Translations under genes and position numbers: made by a program | Assembly (NCBI GenBank): GCA_910579955.1 | Contig: CAJTWE010000025.1 | Span: 1 to 39,358, forward strand | Direction of reading: 5' to 3' | Length of the DNA: 39,358 nt | DNA from: an uncultured Ruminococcus sp. | GTDB lineage: Bacteria > Bacillota > Clostridia > Oscillospirales > Ruminococcaceae | Part shown: positions 32,847 through 39,358 of the stretch, piece after piece | Numbering within the stretch: the first letter of the stretch is position 1 | Layout: each line of letters begins with the position of its first letter | Notes under the pieces: model-generated | What the model was told of the DNA's origin: nothing | Databases searched by the model: none | The model's input: the letters and a program-made list of their open reading frames with translations, nothing else

Positions 32847-33548
32847 ATGGATTTTTTTCAGGAATTTTTACATAAATTATATACAACATTTGTTGTGGAT
32901 GACCGTTGGATCTACCTTGTCGACGGATTGAAAACTACCCTGTTTATTACGTTTTTTGCAGTAATAATTGGTATGATCCTTGGATTTCTTATTGCTGTTA
33001 TCAGATCTACTCATGATAAAAAGGGCAAGCTGAAATTTTTAAATCTGCTAGCTAGAATTTATCTGACGGTCATAAGAGGTACACCAGTAGTTGTTCAGCT
33101 ATTGATCATCTACTTTGTCATATTTGCATCATTCAATATAGACAAAACGCTTGTTGCAATATTGGCATTCGGACTTAATTCTGCTGCATATGTTGCTGAG
33201 ATTTTCCGTTCCGGTATTATGTCAATTGATAATGGACAATTTGAAGCAGGAGCAAGTCTTGGCTTAAACTATTCCCGCACTATGATTTATATTGTGCTGC
33301 CACAGGCGTTTAAAAATATTCTTCCTGCACTTGCAAATGAATGTATCGTACTGCTAAAGGAAACATCTGTTGCAGGTTATATTGCTCTTACAGACCTCAC
33401 AAAGGGCGGCGACATTATCAGAAGTCAGACATATGAGGCATTTCTGCCGCTGATCGCTGTTGCATTAATTTATCTGATTATGGTTATGTTCTTGAGCGCA
33501 ATGGTATCAAAATTAGAAAGGAGATTGGCTAAGAGTGATCGAGGTTAA
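32847..33548 (+). CDS. Polar amino acid ABC transporter permease
   Basis: A 233-residue HisM/GlnP-type permease with about five membrane helices. It holds the family signature: TVIRGTPVVVQLLIIYF near residue 72 and the EAA loop EAGASLGLNYSRTMIYIVLP near 132, which docks on the ATPase. It probably works as a homodimer because it is the only permease gene. AAGGG lies upstream of the ATG. Its end overlaps the ATPase start by 14 bases. Confidence 0.93.
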   Translation: MDFFQEFLHKLYTTFVVDDRWIYLVDGLKTTLFITFFAVIIGMILGFLIAVIRSTHDKKGKLKFLNLLARIYLTVIRGTPVVVQLLIIYFVIFASFNIDKTLVAILAFGLNSAAYVAEIFRSGIMSIDNGQFEAGASLGLNYSRTMIYIVLPQAFKNILPALANECIVLLKETSVAGYIALTDLTKGGDIIRSQTYEAFLPLIAVALIYLIMVMFLSAMVSKLERRLAKSDRG

Positions 33549-34260
33549 AAATCTTGAAAAATCTTTCGGAGATTTGCATATTCTGAAAGGAATTTCAACA
33601 ACGATTCAAAAAGGCGAAAAGGTCGTTATCATAGGACCTTCCGGATCAGGTAAAAGTACTTTTCTGCGTTGCTTGAATCAGCTTGAAAAGCCAACTTCTG
33701 GTTCGATTTTCTTTGAGGGTCAGGAACTTACCGCTATGTCGGATAAGCAGCTCTATGTAACACGTGAAAAAATGGGAATGGTATTTCAGCATTTCCATCT
33801 ATTTCCCCATTTAACCATACAAAAAAACATTACTCTTTCTCCTGTCAAGTTAAAGCTGATGAGTCAGTCAGAGGCCGATGAAAGGGCTGTGCAGCTGCTT
33901 GAAAAGGTTGGACTTTCCGATAAGGCAAAGCAATATCCAAATCAGCTTTCAGGTGGTCAAAAGCAACGTATTGCCATTGCACGTGCGCTTGCAATGAATC
34001 CCGATGTCATGCTTTTCGATGAGCCTACTTCTGCCCTAGATCCAGAAATGGTTGGAGAAGTTCTTGAACTCATGCGTGAGCTTGCCAATGACGGTATGAC
34101 AATGGTTGTTGTTACGCATGAAATGGGATTTGCACGTGAAGTGGCTTCCCGTGTAATGTTTATGGACAATGGATTGATCGTGGAAGAAAATGAGCCTCAG
34201 GAATTTTTCGGAAATCCAAAAAATCCACGTCTGAAAGAATTTTTATCAAAGGTGATTTGA
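33535..34260 (+). CDS. Polar amino acid ABC transporter ATP-binding protein
   Basis: A 241-residue GlnQ-type ATPase with Walker A GPSGSGKST (near 34-42), Q-loop in VFQHFHLFPHLT, signature LSGGQKQR, Walker B VMLFDEPTSALDPE and H-loop VVTHE. It starts with GTG inside the permease gene, after AGGAG, so translation is coupled. Length and motifs are normal. Substrates of the closest family types are cystine, glutamine or arginine. Confidence 0.95.
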   Translation: MIEVKNLEKSFGDLHILKGISTTIQKGEKVVIIGPSGSGKSTFLRCLNQLEKPTSGSIFFEGQELTAMSDKQLYVTREKMGMVFQHFHLFPHLTIQKNITLSPVKLKLMSQSEADERAVQLLEKVGLSDKAKQYPNQLSGGQKQRIAIARALAMNPDVMLFDEPTSALDPEMVGEVLELMRELANDGMTMVVVTHEMGFAREVASRVMFMDNGLIVEENEPQEFFGNPKNPRLKEFLSKVI

Positions 34261-34679
34261 TGTCATATACGATTCGTATTTCTGACCAATTAGAAGATGG
34301 ATGTATAAAAATTCGTCAGAAGGTTTTTGTTGAGGAACAGGGATTCAAGCAGGAATTTGATGATATTGACTCTATAGCTTACCACGCACTTATTTTAGAT
34401 GGCGAATCAGTAATTGCAACCGGCCGTCTTTATACAGATGACAATTTACTGTATCATATCGGTAGGATTGCTGTTTTACCTGCTTATCGTGGCAAGCATA
34501 TTGGGCAAATGGTGGTTTCTGCATTGGAACAGAAAGCCGTGCAATGCGGAGGGACTTCCATTTTCCTTTCAGCGCAGTGCCGTGCAGCAAATTTCTATAA
34601 AAAGCTTGGCTACACTGAGAAAGGTGATATTTATATGGATGAGTATTGTCCTCATATTACTATGATAAAGAATCTTTAA
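34260..34679 (+). CDS. GNAT family N-acetyltransferase (ElaA-like)
   Basis: A 139-residue GNAT protein. It has the ElaA/YjcF-type opening (IRQKVFVEEQGF near residue 20), the acetyl-CoA loop RIAVLPAYRGKHIG near 70 and the C-terminal FYKKLGY. Its ATG overlaps the TGA of the ATPase (TGATG), with AAAGG just before, so it is translated with the transporter. Perhaps it acts on the imported amino acid or a product of it; that is inferred from coupling alone. The stop is followed by a strong terminator. Confidence 0.88.
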   Translation: MSYTIRISDQLEDGCIKIRQKVFVEEQGFKQEFDDIDSIAYHALILDGESVIATGRLYTDDNLLYHIGRIAVLPAYRGKHIGQMVVSALEQKAVQCGGTSIFLSAQCRAANFYKKLGYTEKGDIYMDEYCPHITMIKNL

Positions 34680-34694
34680 TAATACAACAAAATA

Positions 34695-34729
34695 TCAAAA
34701 AAAGTCAAGCGAAAGCTTGACTTTTTTTA
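34695..34729. terminator. Bidirectional terminator with GAAA loop
   Basis: AAAAAGTCAAGC pairs perfectly with GCTTGACTTTTT around a GAAA tetraloop, with A-rich and T-rich tails. It ends both the plus-strand ABC operon and the minus-strand mannan operon. Confidence 0.9.
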
Positions 34730-34757
34730 AACTAAACAAACTTAATAGCTCATCTCA

Positions 34758-35729
34758 TCATAAAGTTACTTGAAGTAATTCAGCATTTCCGCATATATTC
34801 ATGTCTTCTATATTTTCCGGAACAAAAATGCAATCACCTTTTACAAATGATAATTCGTTATCTGCATTACAACGTATTATACCATTTCCATCAATACAAA
34901 GCAAAATTTGAAATGTATCAAGCAGATAATTCATACGGCTATGCTTTTCATTTATAATAAGACGTTTTACTTGAAAATACGGGCATGAGACAAGCTTTTC
35001 CTGTGTTTTGGCCCCATAATGATTTTGTTTTGCTTGAACGTTTGAAGATAAGTCAACACTGTCTAGTGCTTTTTGAATATGCAGTTCTCGTTTCTTTCCA
35101 TCAGCACCAACTCGATTATAATCATACAAACGATAAGTTAAATCGGAACTTTGCTGAATTTCAGCTATTAATATCCCTGATCCGATAGCATGGACTGTTC
35201 CCGCCTCAATAAAGAAAACATCGCCTTTTTTTACAGGCACTTTATTTAAATAAGGTTCAATTGTACCGGCTTCCATGTGCTGTTTTAATTCAGCCTTTGA
35301 AATATGCTGATTAAAGCCATATACTAAATATGCATCTGGTTCAGCATCAAGTACATACCACATTTCATTTTTTCCGCTTTTTCCATTTTCATGAAGCCTT
35401 GCATAATCATCATCCGGATGCACCTGAACAGACAAATTCTGCTGTGCATCAATAAATTTTATCAGAACAGGAACAGTACCATCTGGACTCGCATGACGGC
35501 CAAGATATTCCGGATGTTCTTTTAAAACGTCTGTCAACAACTCTCCAACATGTTTTCCAGTTGAAATAATGTTAGTGTTATCCGAGAGCGTGGAAAACTC
35601 CCATGTCTCTGCCAGCGGGTCTATATTTAGCTTCTTGCCAAATTCATTTTGCAAACGATTACCGCCCCACAGATAGCTTTTGCCAATTGGCTTTAATAAA
35701 AATGGAGCTGCTTTTTCTGATTTATTCAT
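34758..35729 (-). CDS. manA: Mannose-6-phosphate isomerase, class I
   Basis: ManA converts mannose 6-phosphate to fructose 6-phosphate. The 323-residue cupin protein has the zinc ligands of the class I enzyme: Gln102 and His104 in QVHPDD, Glu122 in KNEMWYV and His180 in GTVHAIG. The length matches the short Firmicutes type. It is the last gene of the mannan operon, 44 bases after the GH130 gene, and feeds the mannose phosphate released by that enzyme (after a phosphomannomutase step encoded elsewhere) into glycolysis. The ribosome site (TAGG) is weaker than for the other genes. Confidence 0.93.
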   Translation of the reverse strand: MNKSEKAAPFLLKPIGKSYLWGGNRLQNEFGKKLNIDPLAETWEFSTLSDNTNIISTGKHVGELLTDVLKEHPEYLGRHASPDGTVPVLIKFIDAQQNLSVQVHPDDDYARLHENGKSGKNEMWYVLDAEPDAYLVYGFNQHISKAELKQHMEAGTIEPYLNKVPVKKGDVFFIEAGTVHAIGSGILIAEIQQSSDLTYRLYDYNRVGADGKKRELHIQKALDSVDLSSNVQAKQNHYGAKTQEKLVSCPYFQVKRLIINEKHSRMNYLLDTFQILLCIDGNGIIRCNADNELSFVKGDCIFVPENIEDMNICGNAELLQVTL

Positions 35730-35773
35730 ACTTTGCTTACCTACTTTAATAATTTAAAAATGATTTCTCATCT

Positions 35774-36952
35774 TCACATCGGATTTTTTCTCATAAATTC
35801 AAGATTTCTATCAATCAAATCACAACGTTGTTTAACACAATCAGCACTTCTGAGAGGATCAGAAGGATTGCCAAATGCATAATCCAAAAGTCTATCAATA
35901 TGACTTGTAGCAACGTGTAAACGTGTATCGGAAGATGCATAATAAATAAAAACACTTCCATCTTTAGCAGCAACAGCTCCGTTTGTAAAAACTACATTTG
36001 ATACGTCGCCAACTCTTTCATTTCCCAAAGGTGCAATCAAATAACCAGAAGGTTCTGCAATTACCTTTGATGGGTCGTTCAAATCGGTTACAAATACATA
36101 AATTACATATCGCAGACCGGCAGCTGTATTTCTCACACCGTGTGCAATATGAAGCCAGCCTCTTTCTGTTTCAATCGGAACAGCACCGCTTCCGTTTTTT
36201 GCTTCTGTAATTGTATGATATCTACGAATGCTTGTTAAGGTTTCCTTTTCAATTACAGGATTACAGATATCTTCTACTAATCCGTAACCAATACCGCCGC
36301 CAGAACCGGTTTCAATAAAACCATCCATTGGTCTGGTATAGAACGCATACTTTCCATTTACAAATTTAGGCAACAAACAGACATTACGCTGTTGAAAACC
36401 TTGTTTTGTATTTAGGTTAGGAAGGCGTTCCCATGTATTCAAATCCTTTGTACGTGCAATACCTGCCTGCGCTATTGCATCAGATAGCTCAGAACTATTT
36501 TCATCTCGGGATTCAGAGCAAAACACACCATATATCCAGCCGTCCTCATGCTTTGTAAGACGCATATCATATACATTTGTTTCATTCGGATATATGTCTG
36601 GCAAAATAACAGGCTTATCACGAAATACGAAGTTATCAACTCCTGTTGTGCTTTCTGCAACCGCAAAAAAGCTTTTGCGATCATTTCCTTCAACTCTTGC
36701 AACAAGACAAATCTTTCCGTCAAGTTCAATTGCTCCAGCATTGAACACCGCATTAACTCCCAGACGTTCGATAAAATACGGATTTGTCTCAGGGTTCAAA
36801 TCATATCTCCAATGAAGTGGTATATGATTACGTGTAAGAACCGGATGTTCCCAGCGCTCGTAAATGCCATTATAAAAATCTGTTTTTTTATTTGGTAGAT
36901 AAATCAATTCATTCTGCCTTTCGAGTTGTTTTAAGTATTCCTTATGATACAT
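35774..36952 (-). CDS. 4-O-beta-D-mannosyl-D-glucose phosphorylase (GH130)
   Basis: A 392-residue five-bladed beta-propeller GH130 enzyme. It phosphorolyses beta-1,4-mannosyl-glucose to mannose 1-phosphate and glucose. The expected catalytic Asp is Asp129 in VYDMRLT, and the conserved EGNDRKSFFAVAES lies near 88-101. The length and sequence resemble the GH130_1 group (R. albus MP1, Bacteroides MGP) more than the longer manno-oligosaccharide phosphorylases. AGAAAGGG stands about 10 bases before the ATG. It follows the GH26 gene by 15 bases and the epimerase upstream supplies its substrate. The exact subgroup is an inference. Confidence 0.9.
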   Translation of the reverse strand: MYHKEYLKQLERQNELIYLPNKKTDFYNGIYERWEHPVLTRNHIPLHWRYDLNPETNPYFIERLGVNAVFNAGAIELDGKICLVARVEGNDRKSFFAVAESTTGVDNFVFRDKPVILPDIYPNETNVYDMRLTKHEDGWIYGVFCSESRDENSSELSDAIAQAGIARTKDLNTWERLPNLNTKQGFQQRNVCLLPKFVNGKYAFYTRPMDGFIETGSGGGIGYGLVEDICNPVIEKETLTSIRRYHTITEAKNGSGAVPIETERGWLHIAHGVRNTAAGLRYVIYVFVTDLNDPSKVIAEPSGYLIAPLGNERVGDVSNVVFTNGAVAAKDGSVFIYYASSDTRLHVATSHIDRLLDYAFGNPSDPLRSADCVKQRCDLIDRNLEFMRKNPM

Positions 36953-36967
36953 GATTAATTTCCCTTT

Positions 36968-37909
36968 CTAATTCAAAACAACAGCATAATCACTTTTATA
37001 CATTTTCTTGAGTTGTTCCATACGATTATACTGTTCTCCAATGCAAAATTCTTTTGACCATGTCATATAGTATGCCCAAGGTATACGTGATTTTTCAAGT
37101 ATATCAATATCGGGTATATATCCTACTTCTGCAAGTGCGGCAACTTTATTTTTAGTAGTTTCTTCAATAAGCTTTTCATAGTCTTCATGATAATCCGTTG
37201 CAGAATATTCAGGTAGATATATGTCTGTTGAAATAACATCAACATACTCATCTCCGGGATAGCCCTCTTTTAAATTGCAATTCCAAACCCAAAGCAAATT
37301 GTTAAGATGATGAACGTTTGTGTAATAATCAAACATCAGTTTATAGAGTTCACGAGCGATTTCCGGCCCTTTAGTTCCCCACCAGAACCAATCTCCGTAT
37401 GATTCATGAAATGGTCTCCACAAAACTGGAATATCAGCCTCCTGAAATTTTTTCAGCTGCTGTGCAACAACGTCCATATCATGGAAAAATGCTTTTCGTT
37501 CCGGTGTGTTTTCAATCAATACACGAGTAGCGTCAAAATCGGTATTTTGAGCGTAAAAACTCTTATCATGACCTCCCATAGGCGAAAACCAGTGAAAGCT
37601 AAGTGTTACTATTCCATTTGCTTCTTTCGCCCATCTTAAAGCAGTATCTACTGTTCCACGATTTTCATAAACCTCTGTCAGACAAGATTCATCTGCATTG
37701 TTATAATTGATATTGGGCGAATAAGAGAGCAATTCAAAGCCTCTTAGTTTAGGCTGTTTTCCGGTGATTTTCTCAATATAAGATATTTCTTCCATAGAAT
37801 TCGTCTGTGTATGCTGACCTGTAATAATATGCTTTCCTGCAATATCTGACAGATAATTCAGCAATCTTTTTGCCTTCTGTGTTGCATGAATATTTACTGT
37901 ATTCTGCAT
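36968..37909 (-). CDS. Intracellular GH26 beta-mannanase
   Basis: A 313-residue (beta/alpha)8 GH26 hydrolase. The acid/base is Glu169 in WRPFHESYGDWFWWG and the nucleophile Glu261 in ALAEVGYIP, both in the expected places; the early GKHIITGQHTQ is also typical. There is no signal peptide, carbohydrate-binding module or dockerin, so it acts in the cytoplasm on imported manno-oligosaccharides, releasing mannobiose. This matches the intracellular R. albus Man26A. GGGAGG is 7 bases before the ATG; the epimerase gene ends 18 bases upstream. Confidence 0.92.
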   Translation of the reverse strand: MQNTVNIHATQKAKRLLNYLSDIAGKHIITGQHTQTNSMEEISYIEKITGKQPKLRGFELLSYSPNINYNNADESCLTEVYENRGTVDTALRWAKEANGIVTLSFHWFSPMGGHDKSFYAQNTDFDATRVLIENTPERKAFFHDMDVVAQQLKKFQEADIPVLWRPFHESYGDWFWWGTKGPEIARELYKLMFDYYTNVHHLNNLLWVWNCNLKEGYPGDEYVDVISTDIYLPEYSATDYHEDYEKLIEETTKNKVAALAEVGYIPDIDILEKSRIPWAYYMTWSKEFCIGEQYNRMEQLKKMYKSDYAVVLN

Positions 37910-37927
37910 AATAATTCCTCCCTGAAA

Positions 37928-39106
37928 TTATGATACCTGTGATAAACGCTGTATCATTTCCATACACATTCTTCCATTATGATATGGACATTTCCACGGA
38001 TGAACAAGTGCCTGTTTGGAATCCAATTCATGATCAGCTGGAATGCTTTCTATCCATTCACCACTTGCAGAATCAATTACATTATTCTGAATAAACTCCC
38101 ATATTTTTTCAGCTGTATGCAGATACTCGGTTTTCTGTGGATTTTTTTGATAAGCATTATAGAATCCTACTACAGATTCTGCTTGAACCCACCAAATTTT
38201 TTGATTGTCGACATGCTTTCCCTCACGCTCATTATTTAAAGCGTTTTGATGCTTATCAAAAGCATTGCGATATGCGGATTCTGCAAGTCCATTTATAATC
38301 GGCTGCATTTCCTTTTGATATGCCTTATCTTCAAGAACACTGCATCCACGATCAATCAGCCAAGATGTTTCGATGTCATGGCCAAAGGATTCAAGATCAA
38401 TGAGAGAATGATAATCCAGATCAAAGAAAACATCACATATCTGCTTTTCGGAATCATACACTTTATTTTCAAACAAGCGCAATATATTGCGAATAGAGTC
38501 CCCTACTTCATAAAACGGATCTGCATTATATAATTCAGAATATGCTTCAAGAATATGAAGTAGCGTATTCATGGTGCATTCTGCAAGAACGCCATTTTCG
38601 GAAAGCTTTTCATTGGATGATGGAGTAAAATCACGCTTGAATGCTTCAAGATAGCCATTGTTGTCTCTGCACTTTTCCTCAATCACACGATAGAGAACGT
38701 ATGCAAGATTCAGGGCTTCCCTTCTTTTGCTTGCCTGATAATATGCAGACAGCGCATAAATTGCAAATGCCTGATTATATGTGTGCTTTGTATCATCACA
38801 TACAGTGCCATCATAATTCACAGACCAGTATACACCGCCATATTGGGAATCAAAGCAGAAATCTACAAGAAATTTGTAGGCATGGTCTGCCATTTCAAGC
38901 AGTTCTGGTTTACGAAGAAGTTGGTATGCCGAAGAGTAAAACCATAGAATTCTGCTGTTGAGAATTACGCCTTTTACGCTTTTGATATCAGGGATGCCCT
39001 TAGCATCTGCGTAACCATAAAAACCACCGTTTATCTCATCCTTCATTCTATTCCAAAATGGAATCAGATTATTTTCAAGATGCTGCTGAAATACCTTTGA
39101 TTCCAT
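37928..39106 (-). CDS. Cellobiose 2-epimerase (mannobiose 2-epimerase)
   Basis: A 392-residue (alpha/alpha)6-barrel enzyme of the N-acylglucosamine 2-epimerase superfamily. It converts mannobiose to mannosyl-glucose (and cellobiose to glucosyl-mannose). The protein opens like the family (HLENNLIPFWNRMKDEINGG); Arg52, His243 and His376 fall where the catalytic Arg and His residues of cellobiose epimerases lie. I chose the ATG at 39106 with AAAGGA upstream; the Met at 39145 adds 13 unconserved residues. It is the first gene of the operon and makes the substrate of the GH130 phosphorylase. Confidence 0.92.
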   Translation of the reverse strand: MESKVFQQHLENNLIPFWNRMKDEINGGFYGYADAKGIPDIKSVKGVILNSRILWFYSSAYQLLRKPELLEMADHAYKFLVDFCFDSQYGGVYWSVNYDGTVCDDTKHTYNQAFAIYALSAYYQASKRREALNLAYVLYRVIEEKCRDNNGYLEAFKRDFTPSSNEKLSENGVLAECTMNTLLHILEAYSELYNADPFYEVGDSIRNILRLFENKVYDSEKQICDVFFDLDYHSLIDLESFGHDIETSWLIDRGCSVLEDKAYQKEMQPIINGLAESAYRNAFDKHQNALNNEREGKHVDNQKIWWVQAESVVGFYNAYQKNPQKTEYLHTAEKIWEFIQNNVIDSASGEWIESIPADHELDSKQALVHPWKCPYHNGRMCMEMIQRLSQVS

Positions 39107-39269
39107 AATAAAATATCCTTTCGCTGTATATCTAAGTTTAATCACAATTTAATCAGACTTTTGCTATGTCAAACTCAATGTTTGCTTTTGATGATTTTAT
39201 TATATACTTCTTTCCTTTGTCTTTCTATGAAAAATCAAATAAAAAGTTGTACAAATCTATTATTTTTGA
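39107..39269. other. Intergenic region upstream of the mannan operon
   Basis: AT-rich and without a gene. For the minus-strand operon there is TATAAT at 39199-39204 with a weak -35 (TAGAAA at 17 bases), and a TTGACA (39167-39172) that lacks a good -10. I see no clear catabolite-response element. Confidence 0.4.
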
Positions 39270-39298
39270 TTGACTTTGTCACTTTATTGCTGTACAAT
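39270..39298 (+). promoter_or_regulatory. Promoter pointing out of the right edge
   Basis: TTGACT (39270-39275), 17-base spacer, TACAAT (39293-39298), divergent from the mannan operon. AGGAG follows at 39305-39309, but the nearest ATG (39322) opens a frame of only 6 codons, so the gene itself must start beyond the window or use another start. Confidence 0.55.
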
Positions 39299-39358
39299 AA
39301 TATCAGGAGTCCTACGGTAAAATGTCAATAGGCAAAAAGTAAAAAAACGAATGTGTAA

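Noticed and set aside
39322..39342. ATG after the promoter at the right edge as a gene start
   Set aside because: The frame closes after six codons, so it can only be a leader peptide or chance; nothing further supports it.

Overview
The window looks like chromosome of a low-GC gut Clostridia bacterium, most likely Ruminococcus or a close relative (Oscillospiraceae). The best evidence is the intracellular beta-mannan operon at the right end: cellobiose 2-epimerase, a GH26 mannanase without signal peptide, a GH130 mannosylglucose phosphorylase and mannose-6-phosphate isomerase. This is the arrangement known from Ruminococcus albus. AT-rich DNA, strong AGGAGG-type ribosome binding sites and clear TTGACA/TATAAT promoters fit. 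The genus is an inference; I see no rRNA, tRNA or CRISPR array.

Left region (1-6.4 kb, minus strand): a type I restriction-modification operon, hsdM - mntA - hepT - hsdS - hsdR. The first four genes overlap by 11-14 bases. A MntA/HepT (nucleotidyltransferase/HEPN) toxin-antitoxin pair sits between hsdM and hsdS. hsdR is cut by an in-frame TAA at codon 188, and its extreme C-terminus does not look like the family, so modification may be intact while restriction is lost. A 7-bp inverted repeat lies inside the promoter.

Middle-left (6.5-14.4 kb, minus strand): a histidine phosphatase and a GNAT acetyltransferase, the sbcD-sbcC nuclease operon, a Cys-rich lipoprotein and a MATE exporter. The last two are followed by near-identical terminator hairpins.

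Centre (14.6-18.9 kb): the least explained part. A divergent XRE repressor faces a plus-strand operon of six genes: a 66-aa four-Cys protein, a FtsH/p97-type AAA+ ATPase with a YVG pore loop and no protease domain, two paralogous small proteins sharing an NYSK...IP module, a soluble 143-aa protein between them, and a five-helix membrane protein. Both promoters have TTGACA -35 boxes that form the two arms of one inverted repeat. This is the best candidate for an undescribed system.

Centre-right (19.0-30.9 kb, minus strand): one reading frame of about 3,940 codons for a wall-anchored surface protein, with DUF11-like repeats, four TVTK-type domains, 15 SpaA/CnaB-like isopeptide domains, Thr-rich linkers and an odd SPKTQD sorting signal. 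It has no credible start codon or signal peptide; promoter-like sequences occupy its 5' end.

Right region (31.0-39.4 kb): a TauE/SafE permease (minus); a plus-strand polar amino acid ABC operon whose binding protein is circularly permuted (lobe 2 before lobe 1), with a translationally coupled GNAT; then the minus-strand mannan operon, sharing a bidirectional terminator with the ABC operon. A plus-strand promoter at the right edge points out of the window.
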